A stretch of 64,000 bases of DNA, from contig OY783192.1 in NCBI GenBank assembly GCA_963678675.1, positions 18,541,715 through 18,605,714 on the forward strand. Reading direction: 5' to 3'. Each line of letters starts with the position of its first letter. The stretch's first letter is position 1. This stretch comes from Xiphydria camelus. Taxonomy: Eukaryota; Arthropoda; Insecta; Hymenoptera; Xiphydriidae. The position numbers and the translations under genes are program-made. The notes under the pieces are model-generated. The model saw only the letters and a list, made by a program, of their open reading frames with translations, was not told the origin of the DNA and searched no databases. Of the stretch, positions 11,248 through 25,169 are shown piece by piece.

Positions 11248-11527
11248 TTTGTACAAATAGGTACATAGTTAACTGAAACATACAGAATAGCCCCAAAATA
11301 AGGGGTTATTTGTATATATTAAGCTAAGAGTAATTCGAAATTCGTTGAAGAGAAAGATAAAAATAGTTGGCCATAATTTTTTTAAACATTATTATTACCC
11401 TTTTCTACTAAAAGTGGTAAAAAAACAGTGAAATAAAAGTTTTCTAATCTAGGTATCAGAGAGTTTAAAAACTCGTCATCCCTAGTTACATCAATTTTCA
11501 AGGGTGTTTGTGAGTAAATGAAGAAAG

Positions 11528-12830
11528 TCATTTTTTGCAATTTTGTGACAAAAACAATATTTGACACTGTGTATAGTACTGATGGCTGTTTTTAATCTCA
11601 AACTGATTGGTGTTGGCGTTCCATTGAAGATACGATAAACGAGTTTCTTTTGTGTCTGGATTGAATATCATAGTTTTCGCTGAAGAAGGACATTTGATCT
11701 CCAAAATAGAATTTGAAGCATAACTATTATCTCTTAATTGTTCAATAATAAGTCCGTCTGGACTTGCACATAACCATGGATATTCAGGACAAATAACTAA
11801 TCCATAGTCTAAAACTTCGACATTGTACGTTTCTTCAAAAAGTCTTTTCGCTTTACTTTCATTTTGAAGACCATATGTTACATTCGAAATAGCTCTGCCA
11901 AATAATTTTTTGGGCTCGAGAAATTCTTCGGTCAACTTTTTGGGTTCTTTTCTATTCAAAGTGTTTACTTTATGAGCCTTACTACTGGCTGATATTCTAA
12001 CATGACACTCGTTATGCCAGGTTTTAGAAGAAGATTGTACCTCGTGTTCAAAAAAATTGTTTTCAATTGCGACACTTCCAAATCAATGAACTTTTTATAG
12101 AACGTTTCTTCGCGATTGCTTAAATTGACTTTAAGTAAACTATTGTTGTTGCCGTCTGGGTTTTTATTGCGCAAAATTTGACTCAAAATGTCATTTGTTC
12201 TATTCTCACAAATCTTTTTAACCATATTCTCAATCAGTTCAATCAAAAATGATAACACGAACCTTTCACCCTCTGTTTTTCTTCCCTGCACAATAATATT
12301 TTTCAGTTCGCAATCAATGTTGCAGTCTAAGATAAAAAAACGTCCGACAGTTCACTATCAATTTTTCCACTAATCTTCGGAGGATACATATCGGGCATTC
12401 CCCCCCCCCCCCCTTTATCGTATAATTTTTTCCCGTACGATGACGGTTTCTTCCATTCGCATGGTTTGTCCGTTTGCGATTGAATTGGCTCATTATTGAT
12501 ATACCAAGAAACGGCCATAATATGTTTGAAACGTTGTTCACTCCCAGCAGGGCATTCACACGAGGCATTGCTGATAAATCTGACGTCGTTCAACTGAATT
12601 CAAAATGTTTCAATTAGTACACGTAACCAATAAGTAATGTTATTCTTGAAATTGTTATTATTACTCACAGTGATTTTTACTGAATATGCCGGCTGGTTAA
12701 TTGAGGTTTGCCTCAACACATTCGCAGTAATGAAATTTTCTGAAGCTGTTTTTGTTTCTTGGACATTAACCCTTAACCGCTGTCGTACGGTCACCATGAC
12801 CGCACGCACATGTAAACGAAACGTGTCCAT
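11528..12830 (-). pseudogene. SWIM zinc-finger / YqaJ nuclease protein (ISL2EU-like accessory), frameshifted
   Basis: Minus-strand order: an N-terminal part with AYSVKITVSNNN (12600-12830); a SWIM finger SCECPAGSEQRFKHIMAV and PCEWKKPSS (12327-12593), with a C14 run at 12400-12413 where the frame is disturbed; a linker with FYKKFIDLE; then the YqaJ nuclease with SSSKTWHNECHVRISAS, YGLQNESKAKRLFEETY, PEYPWLCASPDGLI and LEIKCPSS, the last two holding the catalytic Asp and the E-x-K pair. It ends at 11528. At least two frameshifts separate the pieces. SWIM plus YqaJ proteins accompany THAP/DDE transposases in arthropod genomes, and this gene converges on the one at 9-10.9 kb. Confidence 0.8.
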
Positions 12831-13076
12831 TTATCACGACAGTGGTTAAGGGGTATGGCCACGGTAGAATTTTCGAAAAATCGATTTTTCTTCTTTTTGC
12901 TTAAACGATGCTTTATCATCATAAAAATAAGATAATATTCGATTTATAGCGAAAACAATTTTTTTTCACCAATTTTGAGTGCATAGCGTGAGCCTACCTG
13001 CGACGCAGTCGTAGAGTACTATAGCGCGCAGCGCAACGTGCCCGGATGTTCGAAGCTATGCTATTAGAGATGACTA

Positions 13077-14059
13077 CCCAGGTAGCACATCAACGTCGAA
13101 ATGACGTTTTTTGAAGGTCAGTTCTGACGTCAGATGACGAAAAATATGACGTCATTTTAACGTCGCAAAGACGGCTTAATTTCACATCCACACGACGTCA
13201 GAAAAATTACGTCATAATGACGTTCTACCGGACGTTGTGATGATGTAAAAAATAACGGTTCTAAAAGGTTAGGGGTCTGACGTATATCTTTTCATCGTGA
13301 GCGGTCACCCATCCAACTAGAGTGTCCGAACTTTTCGCTGCTTAACTTCGTTGATCGGTCGGTGTCCTCGAGTCCTCATCTGCTGCACGCTCTTGTGGTT
13401 AATAATATTATTACTATTGGTGTTCATATGAAGTTTGATGAATAAATGTATATTGCTTTTCCTGTCAATAAGAAAGAGCTTGAATAAATAAGATTTTATA
13501 ATTGTATTATTCTTTTCTCAACATTTTTCTAAATTTATGATTGTGTCTTTTGATAAATATTCTTGCATAGACGCAAATTGATATTAATATCAATTTGCGT
13601 TTATGCAAGATATAAATAATAAATAAATATAAATAAATAAATAATTATATGAATATTTATTCATCCTACATTAATTGATTGTCTTTCATTTACTTTAATA
13701 ATCTGTGCTTTTTAATAAACAGTATAGTTTATAACTTGCTCAACATACTCTGGAGACTCGAAATGAAATAATTTATTGATTTAATAATTGAAAAAATTAC
13801 AATTTTTGTCCATTTATTCACAAATAAATTTTCAAGTCCCTATACCTATATGCAGCAGATCGAAATATTTCTAAGTCTCGTTCGTCATTAAAAATGACAG
13901 AAAAGTTCCGTCAAAAAGACGTTGAATTTTGACGTCCAAGGTACGTCGTAAATATGACGTCTCTGTGACGTTAATATTACGACAATTGACGTCTAAAACC
14001 CTATACTGACCAAAAAATGACGTCTGAAACGTTATTCTAACGTCAGTGTGCTACCTGGG
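13077..14059. mobile_element. Element E1: CCCAGGTAGCA-ended, TA TSD, TGACGT-rich ends
   Basis: A 983-bp element begins CCCAGGTAGCACAT and ends with the complement GTGCTACCTGGG; TA is present at 13075-13076 and 14060-14061. The first 170 and last 170 bp are packed with TGACGT/ACGTCA hexamers in both orientations, while the middle is AT-rich and includes a short palindrome (about 13565-13610). No coding capacity. The termini match the composite elements at 29690 and 52254. Confidence 0.8.
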
Positions 14060-14473
14060 TAACAATATAATGGTAAATTTAGAATATATACATATAGAGA
14101 ACATTAGTTGCATACCTGTAGAGCAACATTTAATCAGTCAGCAAAATCTAAGCCAGTGTAATCGTTGAAAAGACGCCGTTCAGTTGTTTCTCGGCTTTTC
14201 GAGTGATACATATCTAGTAGGTATTGTGCGAATTACAGAATTTTGTTTGTAAACAACTAAAATGAGCAACGATCAAAAAGTTTATCGATCACAGGAGGAT
14301 CAAAAAGGAATACTTGGAGTTTAAATAAAAGTAATATTTCAGAGCGTATCAATATAAAGAAGGTGTGAGCGCGTCGGCCAAAAAACTGCGAAAACCAACA
14401 AGTTTCCGTGATGTTGAAGTTAACGGTGAATTCGGTTATAGATTTATAAATTTTATAACTGTTATGAATGTAA

Positions 14474-14824
14474 TTGCTCAATAATAACGAGTTTCGATTC
14501 TATTGTGTGGAGTTTGGCACCCAAGAGGACTTCAAGCGGCAAGTTGGGTTTTGGATATATTTAGCTTCCAATATTGCAGTCTGTACGTTCAACGATGGAC
14601 TTAGCAGCGTCATGAGCATGATGAACATTTTGGGCATGACTATAGGACTCCAAAGCTACAACTTTTGTTTAGAAGTCGATACACTGCGCGTCGACTACGC
14701 AGAGCGGTCGCTATCGGTTGCGATGAAAAACGCGCGTTTGGATGCATGGTCTTCAAGAAAAGCGAAAGAGGAGGAAAATCTTGCCTTGGAAGGTCAACTT
14801 TATGGAGCTGGTATCGCAGAGTAA
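14474..14824 (+). pseudogene. Mutator-like transposase C-terminal fragment
   Basis: The reading frame gives AVCTFNDGLSSVMSMMNILG, a basic, charged helix with RLDAWSSRKAKEEE and the ending LYGAGIAE. This is the C-terminus of the widespread arthropod 'Mutator-like transposase' domain proteins, in which a FN-x-G motif, a helix rich in Ala/Arg/Lys and a closing YG-x-GI are usual. The catalytic part is absent: only the end and perhaps a short leader (about 14260-14470) remain, so it is an internally deleted copy. Family assignment is from memory of the family's typical ending. Confidence 0.55.
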
Positions 14825-15730
14825 TGGTAAAAATTTTGTTATTTGCATTTTTATGGTTTAATTACAAGAAAGTTATATGTAAAACTTTAAACGCGTTTAT
14901 CTCAAAACAGCTTTTTTCGAATTGGCGAGACAAATAATCTCAACAATTTTTATCCGACTGTCTTCAAATTTTATAATTATCTTTCTAATTGCATTTCGCA
15001 TAAAAGTACGTAGGGAATTTTTCATTAATTAAAAACTTTTCATTTTATGAGCCGTTTCATACGAAAATTTTCACTGAAAATTCACCTCTTAAATTCAAAT
15101 GCTTACCATTTTCCGAAAAATCAATATTTTTAAAAACCTCTACGTACTTTTATAGATATACTTATGAAGATTAAGGAAAAAAATTGTTTTTGGTTCTAGG
15201 TCAAAAATTGCGGACACCATTTGTCTCGTCGCGGAGCACCTGAAAAAAAGCGCCAGCGGAAATTGTGAATAGCCGCCATATTGAATTAAAAAAATATATA
15301 TATATTTGTTTTTAATACTGCAATACTTGGTATTAATAGATATGAAATTACTTTTGTACATAAATCACTCTTGGAAAAACTGTCGAAAATTTCAAATATT
15401 TCATGTGCATCGTCCACCATATGCAAAAACGTGGCAACATCATACTATGTGACGTCATAAGCTATTGACGCGAAGCGTGCTGGTAAATTTAAAAGTACGA
15501 AAGTACAAATAGGATAATTTTAAAAAGTACAACTAGATATACACTGTGAAATACTTTCAAACGGTTTTGAAGAATAACATTTCTATGAACACGATCGTTT
15601 CAAAACGATATGAAAGTAAAAAACCCTACGAATATTGAGAAGCCACTTTTGTTTTTGAGTTCATTGAATTCTGATATGCATTAAAAAATATGAAATTATT
15701 AATAATTGAAAATTTAAACTACGTGCCGAA
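14825..15730. other. AT-rich tail of the Mutator-like element and unassigned sequence
   Basis: No credible gene. The start (AAACTTTAAACGCGTTTATC) looks like the 3' tail of the preceding element. The rest is AT-rich single-copy-looking sequence, with a short hairpin in which TACGTACTTTTAT recurs inverted (about 15000 and 15140). Confidence 0.35.
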
Positions 15731-15732
15731 AA

Positions 15733-15990
15733 TTATGCTCGATCTTTAAAAAAGGAATATAATTTATTAAGAACTTCCGACCGTGCATTAACTCGATTTA
15801 AAACTTGTTCTAATCCCTCTTTTCCAATTTTCAAGTAAGCTTCTGAAAAGGTTGTAAATTCAATATTTGCTCCTGCCAATTTGGACAGCATGGACTCGAG
15901 ATTGAGGTTATAAACAGACGTCATGAACCGCTTCAACGCGTTGTCCGTCGATAAGAATTCTGTTTTACCTACCGATTTACTACCAACTTA
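15733..15990 (-). CDS. Unrecognised open reading frame fragment
   Basis: A minus-strand frame running from about 15990 to a TAA at 15733 encodes about 86 residues, including FLSTDNALKRFMTSVYNLNL and EVLNKLYSFFKDRA at its end. It is predicted helical, with no Cys/His clusters or catalytic motif that I recognise. No start codon is convincing upstream, so it may be the last exon or a broken end of a mobile-element gene. Function unknown. Confidence 0.3.
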
Positions 15991-16660
15991 CAAATGTTGA
16001 AATGCTGTTGCCACGTTTTGCACACATTTTACATATTTAAAATAAATTAAGTTTGAAGTTATAAAATTGTTTTCCAATATTTATCTTATTTTTTAGATTG
16101 AAAGTAACAAAAAGGAAAAAGAATTCAGCACCTATATTTATTATTGCAGTTTCTATAAAACTTAAAATTTCACTATTTGAAATTGGCAATACACGTCGAT
16201 TTCTTTCTTCTTTTTCCCCTTCTACGTCACCCCGAAGAGCACTGACGATCCTCCTTAAGTGACCGTGGGCGTGACGGGGCTCTGGCGTTCTCGGGACTTT
16301 TCGGGTGTTTTTGGGGCTTTTCGGCGTGACTCTGCCCTTTAACTTGGATGCCTATGCATCTTTCTCGTAGTTCAAGTTTCCTTGTCTACTGTCGCCTCTG
16401 GTACTCTGTGCCGGAAGGTTAATTACCGGACGGGTCAGAATGAGCCATTTCCTGCAGTGCCCACGCTAATAGATAACGCTATATTTCGAATTCTAAGTCG
16501 GCTTTGTAAAGGTGAGCAATGACAAATTCCAATAGATGATCGATCGGGAAAAACCTGACAACTGGCTCATCCAGGTATAAAGGATCGAACAAGGTAGCCT
16601 GACCGATCATAATGGTCAGGGACGAGCAACCGTTATTCATACCCGTTAGGTACGGGACTC
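15991..16660. other. Unassigned region upstream of a Helitron fragment
   Basis: GC-richer than its surroundings from 16230 on, with short direct repeats of CGGGACTTTTCGGG type. No reading frame that I can assign. It may be non-coding Helitron sequence, since Helitron coding begins at about 16664. Confidence 0.3.
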
Positions 16661-16663
16661 AGA

Positions 16664-16949
16664 AATTACCCAGCGTCAAGCTCTGAATTTATGGGAGAAC
16701 GACCGACACTGGGATGTATGTATTAATGACGCGTACCACACGTCACATCCAAATCAAATTCGTGCATTGTTTGCAATTATATTGACCGCCTGCTTTCCTT
16801 CATCGCCAACAGAGTTACAGGAGAAATATAAATCGCACATGGCTGAAGATATTTTCCGTCGAATACGCAAGGAAAATTCAAATATAGACATGGATTTAAC
16901 GGCAGAAATCTACAACGAAGCATTGATAATGATTGAACATTTGTGCTTA

Positions 16950-16952
<3 letters not shown>
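16664..16952 (+). pseudogene. Helitron Rep-helicase protein fragment
   Basis: The frame reads RQALNLWENDRHWDVCINDA, then HPNQIRALFAIILTACFPSS, then YKSHMAEDIFRRIR and IYNEALIMIEHLCL. This is the linker between the Rep and helicase regions in insect Helitron proteins, just before the helicase Walker A domain. The coding sequence stops where a mariner is inserted at TA (16948-16949). Neither the HUH motif nor the helicase motifs are present, so it is a small relic. Confidence 0.65.
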
Positions 16953-19037
<2,085 letters not shown>

Positions 19038-19039
19038 AG

Positions 19040-19800
19040 TTAAAATCAGTTGGAGCTAAGTTTGGTGAATACGCCGGGTGTGGTACAACTTCCCATCCAA
19101 GAGGCCGTATCCTTGACCGGTCAACCTACATGAGGCCTGGCGTTGTCATGGAGCAGTTTTACTAGACGTTTTCCTTTGCCAGTAAATGGATGCTTTTGGT
19201 CAATTTCTTGGTTCAATCGTATTAGTTGTTGACGATAGCGACCGACAATAACTGTCTGGCCAGGTTTCAGAAGTTCATAATAGAGAGTACGCCTTTCATG
19301 TCCCACCATATACACAGCATGACTTAGTTACAGTGAATATTGCGCTTTGGCGTCGATGTCGTCGGCTCGCCGGGGTCAACCCAATGATATCAGCGTTTCG
19401 GATTATTAAAATAAATCCAATTTTCATCGCCGGTCACAATTTTCCACAAAAAAATACTTTCTTTGTTGCTTGTTGTAAAGATCCAAACATATGTCAAAAG
19501 ATGGCTATTTTTATTTACTTGAGTCCAAGAGTGTGGCACCCGCTTTATTCCTTTTCGAATCTCTCATTACTTCAAAGCGATGGGGAATAGTTTGTTGAGT
19601 TACTCCTAGCTGTTCTGAAAGTTGTTTTTCCATTTGGCAAGGGTTTTCATCCAGCAACGCTTGTAGTTCCTGTTCGTCCACCGTTACAGGGGCCCCAGTA
19701 CGGTCACGGTCACTAACATCAAAATCACCGTCTTTAAATCTCATACCAATATTCACATGTACTTTTAGATACAATGTCGTCCCCAAGAACAGAACAGATC
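19040..19800 (-). pseudogene. Second mariner transposase fragment (different subfamily)
   Basis: The N-terminal part (19511-19786) reads MRFKDGDFDVSDRDRTGAPV, ELQALLDENPCQMEKQLSEQ and LGVTQQTIPHRFEVM, a mariner HTH region. Further on (19121-19315) it has [12 protein letters not shown], the [13 protein letters not shown] helix and [11 protein letters not shown] with the second catalytic Asp. The region containing the first Asp is degraded, and the C-terminus ends in the CCCT microsatellite. It differs from the mariner at 17 kb in sequence and subgroup. Confidence 0.75.
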
Positions 19801-19949
19801 AATTTACAAGCTTTCCTAACACTTTTTCCTTGATGAACTTCATAGCGAATGCAGTGTCTAATAAATAGCTTATCGGTCTGCATGTTTTATTCACAGAATT
19901 TAAAGGTTATATCTATGACTCCTTTATGTTTCGATACTACATAACAAGT

Positions 19950-20230
19950 GCCACCATATCATATCGCTCACCGGCTGCAATAACGGCACAACAATGATTT
20001 CAGCATATTACGAATAGTAAGCAATTTAAAATCGTTAAATTTGCTTTTACTGTTTAGGCTCTAAAACAAATTAATAATCCAGAGAAGTTTGGTTTTTAGG
20101 AGCTTTTTCCCAAACTTAGTAAATTCGTCAAATTCGTCCGGTTATCTTCGCATAAACATCTGGTTTTCGCTCGGCACTAAAAGGGTGTTGTGCCGTTATT
20201 GCGGCCGGGGAGCGATATGTGAGCGGTAGC
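19950..20230. mobile_element. Small foldback/MITE with TAACGGCACAAC inverted arms
   Basis: Arms at 19950-19993 and 20187-20230 share CATATCGCTC and GCAATAACGGCACAAC in inverted orientation. AT-rich interior, no coding capacity. The TSD is not clear. The following stretch (20235-20620) shows no gene or repeat that I recognise. Confidence 0.5.
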
Positions 20231-20619
20231 TTTGAATTACTTTTATGACACGGAATGAAAGTGTCTTAAAAATTATTTGTACACCTAATACAACTGTGGA
20301 CGCGTTTTTCTCCGACTTATCTAACATTTTTGTTAACTATTTAGTCCCCTGACGAGATAAAGTAATGATATATAGCATATAGGGTCTCCACGTATGTTGT
20401 TGACATAGGACGATATGGCACGTAGCATTTTGTAGACTGTAGGCTGTACGCTATTGGTCGGAGACGCAAGGACGACGAACGATTGGCTCTGTCTATCGCC
20501 GGCAGATGTCATAGTCGCGAGAGAAGTTCCCTAGGGCGTAAAAACCTAGCAGACGAGAAAGTATGGCGGGTGAGGAGTATGTGTCTTTACAAAGTGGAAT
20601 TTGTCGGAGTAATTGTATT

Positions 20620-22115
20620 TTTTAGAAATAAAACGTGGTTTTCAAATTAATAAAATATTTCCATTCGCGAAACGATTTCCCTCGCGTTTATTTCGATCCA
20701 AGGACGCGCTTGTTAATAAAAAGTAAAAATTCAGTTAAATCGGAGTAATGAAGGAAGGGTGATAACCTCGTAATAAATCTAAAATAATTAACGAGTTGTA
20801 GAGACAAGTGAACCAACGTGGAAGATTATAATGGCTAGGCAGTTCTCAGGATTTTTGAGTAGGGTAAGTGTAAAGATAAATCGAGAGGAATAACAAATAT
20901 GAATTGTTTTGAAGTCATTCAATTTCTTTATACTTTACAAAGGCAATAATATTACAAAATGTATTCGTAGAATCAGAGAAAGTGATGAATTCTTAATGGA
21001 AATCACTTCGACTATGGACGAAGCAAGACGACGATAAACGAATGGATGACCGAAGAGTTCGACGAAGTGCATCAGCCTCCACGGAGAAATGTGCCAAAGA
21101 CGAAGGATGATTGGTATCCCGCTCAAGAGCTAGAAATAAATGAAATGTAAGATATTACTGATACAGAAAAAGAATGTAGCGCAAGTATTTACTTATCAGT
21201 ACGACTCACATTATCATTCGGTAACCAACATGATTGAATATTTCAGCAAACATCGATAACCAGGATCATGGTGAATGACTGCGTGTTTCGCAAGTGTACC
21301 TGCGATCAGCAACCTGATCGGGTATTTTGTTCGAGCCCTGGGTTGGTGCCTCCAACAGCAATGTTAGATTTCTCCCGACTGAAATCCTCCCTCGTTTCAC
21401 TCTGTCGTTGAACAACAAGCATCAACTCCCCCGGAGGACACGAAAAGCTGTAAGATCAGGAAGACCGTGAAAGGTTAATAAAATTATCCAAAACGATACC
21501 ACGAATCATTTTCATATCGTGACATTTTGTGGAAAACTCACCGCTGCTTCATCTTTACAGGAGATGTTCAAAATAATTCCCTTGCTTAGCTAAGCAATAA
21601 CCCAAGCGGTCGTAAAATGCCGAAACCGTATTTTGAATCGCTTCCTGGGGGCTTTCCTTAAAAATCCTCGTTATTTCCCAGTCGAGGTCCTCAACGGTCA
21701 AGATTGGGCGAAGCTCATTGTATAGCTGCTCCTTCACGTAGCCCTAGAAAAAATAATCCATCATTCTACAAATTATTTTTGTAGTATTATTGCCTTTGTA
21801 AAGTATAAAGAAATTGAATGACTTCAAAATAATTCATTTTTGTTATTCCTTTCGTTTTATCTTTATACTTACCCCCTACTCAAAAATCCTGAGAACTGCC
21901 TAGCCATTCTAATCTTCCACATCGGTTCACTGGTCTCTACAAGTCGTCAATTATTTTAGATTTATCACGAGATTATCACCCTTCCTTCATTACTCCGATT
22001 TAACTGATTTTTTACTTTTTATTAACAAGCGCGTCCGAGGAACGAAATAAACGCGAAGGAAATCGTTTCGCGAATGAAAATATTTTATTAACTTTGAAAA
22101 CCACGCTTTGTTTCC
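20620..22115. mobile_element. Foldback element G with about 330-bp inverted repeats
   Basis: Bases 20620-20950 and 21785-22115 are inverted complements (ends near GTGGTTTTCAAATTAATAAA). Shorter pieces of the same terminus occur at 27460-27590 and 49500-49620. The interior carries a transposase relic on the minus strand (21555-21737); the rest (21200-21545) has no recognisable gene. It is a non-autonomous derivative of a Tc1/mariner-superfamily element with long inverted repeats. Confidence 0.7.
21555..21737 (-). pseudogene. Tc1/mariner-superfamily (DDE_3) transposase C-terminus
   Basis: Sixty residues from ELRPILTVEDLDWEITRIFK to RLGYCLAKQGNYFEHLL. The 'T..DL..RI' helix followed by R-L-x2-C-x4-G-x2-FEHLL is the usual C-terminus of the insect transposase group whose catalytic part appears at 48.6 kb. 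Only the tail remains here. Confidence 0.55.
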
Positions 22116-23921
22116 AAAAAAATGTAATTAGGTTGGCTGGTGGTCGAGGAAGTAAACTTAGGCGTCACCGAGCTAAACACCCTTATTTACCGCCTGATTT
22201 GAAATATATCAATATGGCAGGAGTCAATGCTTACTTTATAAAGTATAGTAGGCATTGCAGGAGTCAAAAATGAAAATATAACCTTAATTTATGAATCTGT
22301 ATGTAGTAAAGTGAATTGAAATAAAAAATTTAATATAGAACGGTGGCTGTGGAGCCTCCGCAGCCGCTTCCCACCAGCGCCACATAGGGCAAAATGACGC
22401 ATTTACGGCGACATAAGTAGGAAAATCCGAATACAATAATATAAGTTTATTTCATTGGCAAAGTATTCCGAAATACCTAGTTACTTAGAAACAATAAAAG
22501 ATTTTTAGAAGGGATCAAGACGGTGTTGAACAAATGGTCCTATTGCTTACCTGCTGTCAGGTAGCCGTGCGCGCAACCAGTATCGTGCCAAACTCAGTGC
22601 TAGTAAGTTGTGTGAATTTGCAGTTGCCGCGAAGTAAATCAAAAACTTTTAACATGGAGGAGTTACCATGTTGTAAGTACTCTAAATTAACGTATTTATT
22701 AACAATGTAAATCTAGTTTTTATCATCCAATCCAATCAATCATCTACACAGAGTGAAATTTGCATTTTTGGCTTATTATTTAGTTTCATGGAAGCTTTTA
22801 AAAAAAGTTTTATCGAGTTTCACTTTGAGTGCTAGCTTAATCGATAGCCTTGAATGTTGGCTATACGTGAAAACTAGTTTTTTTTGCACATATTTGCACA
22901 TCTTAGAATTTTTCGGTTTTCTTTCTAGGTAGTCGAGACGATTCCATGGAAGTTCCGAAGTGTATTACAAGAGAAGAACTATATTTAGTCTTAAGAAGTG
23001 AACGTTTTTGCAAGTTTTCGCTAACAAAGTGTTACGAACGATTGTATAAATATATTTTGAACAGTTTAAATTTCGTAACATGCCCTTTAGACTTTAAAAA
23101 ATCTGTAAAATCCTCAATTAAAACTTTTGTTACGAATTTATTTGTGAAATTGAAAAAGTGTCATCGGATTCACGACCGACTTATTAAAAACCATAAAGAC
23201 TGGTTAAACAAAGAGTTTAAACTTCCACACTTAAAGCAAGCTCTTCAGATTACTCCACAAAAACGGATTGAAGGCAGACCGAAAAAGGAGTTTAAAGCAA
23301 TGTCACAGCGTTCTAAACAACAGAATGTGCAGACGCTTGTTAAGAATGTTTCTGCAGAACAACTGTCTTTTGCAACTGAATCGTGTTTAGTGAGGTCCGG
23401 AAAGCGCAAAGCTGCAAAGGTGGTGAAATTAGCTTTGCAAGCTTCACCAAGGAGTTTGAAAAGAATGGAACAAGCCCAAGCGAAAGGATCAACTAATGCG
23501 GTGAAGTCGTACACGCCCGAAGAAGCGTTAGCTCTGATTGTTGATACGAGTATGACCAAAGAAGACTACTTGAAAGTGCAACGGGGAGCAAAAGCTAGTG
23601 GAGCTAACATCTATCCTGCTTACAATGTCATTTCGCAGATAAAGAAAACTTGCTATCCGGAAAATATATCAGTTTCGGAGAATGATGCAAGAATTGCCAT
23701 TCAAAGTTTATTGGATCATACCGTTAGTAGACTTTTCGAAGTCCAGCACGAAGTAATTGTCTTGCATCTTCCTCCAGAAGTGTATGTCGTCGATGTTTTT
23801 TACAAATGGGGGCTGGATGGCTGCGGAGGGCACAATATTTACAAGCAACACTTTACAAACAATCCGAGGTACTCAGACTCTAACATTATTTTAAGTACTA
23901 TTGCTCCCTTGGAAATATCTA

Positions 23922-25169
23922 GGGGAGAGGCTTGCAGGTTGCCACCCGTTAGCTTTTTTGGTCATAGCTCGTGATAAAATCAACGTATTGTTTATATATG
24001 ATATACGTTGGAAAGAGAAAGTTCAGAGAGTTACTATTTTAAGCTAGATATCATGTGAATTCCTAAGAAATCAAAATTATACAGCGAATTCTTGAAAGTA
24101 TTAAAAATTGTCCCTTTGAAATTTTGGCTTGCAGGTTGCCACCCTTAGAAAAAATGCTGAAAATGTAGAAAAACTCGAGTAAAAATACCTGATTCATTGA
24201 ACTAATGAAAATATATTGGATTTTATTTGCCGTACGTGGCTGTGAACATGAAAAAATAATTGGAAATTGCCATGAAAAATCAAATTTGCAAAATGGTATA
24301 GAATCATTCCAAATCGTCATCGGAATCACAGTTTGTGCAAGTGTAAACACTGAGACGCATATTGACACATTTCGCGTGAACAGCTGTTTTGCGTTCGTGG
24401 CACCATATTGATATTGTATGCTTTTGCAATACTCTTTCTTGATTTATTGTCGACATTGATTGCTTTGATTGCGACGAGCAACGCTTCAAAATCCTTAATG
24501 CCGTGTTCAGATTTTCTTTGTCTACGTGTTGCCATGCTAAAAATGTATCAAACATGAAAAATTAACGAAAATATCACTGAAATGCCACCATTATGGCGGA
24601 TATACGAAATTGCTTTTGGTCGTGTGTGTGTGTGTATACGTGCCTATGAAAAAATGTCCCCCCACCCCAAATAAGAACCGTTCCTACGCCTCTGAGTAAA
24701 CATCACTTATTCATGAAAAATAGCAATTGAGTGTAAACAAGCGAAAAAGAGAGGGGTGGTAACCTGCAAGCCAACTAAGGTGGCAACTTGCATTCTGACG
24801 GGATTGTGGAAAACATAAAGAAACATTGCCAATATTCATAATATGCTTGAATTCTGTTTGGATTATGTGAATTGGTTGGAAAAATGACACATCACGAATA
24901 TTTACTTTGAGTTGTTGATGGAAATGTTTAATTCACAAGCATAGGGAAAACACATAATTTTAATATTGGACTTACTTATGAGCATTATATTATACTCTGC
25001 TCAGAAAAGACAGTGTTTTTGCGTCTGTACGTTTCAGAAGTGGATTGAAAGTAACAACCACTCTTCTAACGTTGATGTCAGTCATAGTTAAGGTTATGAC
25101 ACGGCTGGAATGTCAAAATACAGCAGGGGTGGCAACCTGCAAGCAGTGGGAACCTGCAAGCCTCTCCCC
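23922..25169. mobile_element. pogo-like element, TA TSD, inside the Transib gene
   Basis: 1,248 bp, starting GGGGAGAGGCTTGCAGGTTG and ending with its inverted complement; TA at 23920-23921 and 25170-25171. A 16-bp motif CTTGCAGGTTGCCACC (with variants) occurs six times, near 23930, 24127, 24760, 24780, 25128 and 25147, inverted at the right side. Removing the element and one TA restores the Transib frame. A transposase remnant lies on the minus strand. Confidence 0.85.
24304..24535 (-). pseudogene. pogo/Tigger-type transposase remnant (HTH plus zinc-finger tail)
   Basis: From 24535: MATRRQRKSEHGIKDFEALL, then AIKAINVDNKSRKSIAKAYN, an N-terminal helix-turn-helix as in CENP-B/pogo/Tigger proteins. 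Shortly after, in another frame, come AVHAKCVNMRLSVYTCTNC and the acidic end SDDDLE with a stop at 24304; this resembles the PHD-like C-terminal finger seen in several insect Tigger-type proteins. The catalytic DDE domain is missing, as if an internal deletion joined first and last parts. Assignment is moderately secure from the HTH, TA target and layout. Confidence 0.5.
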
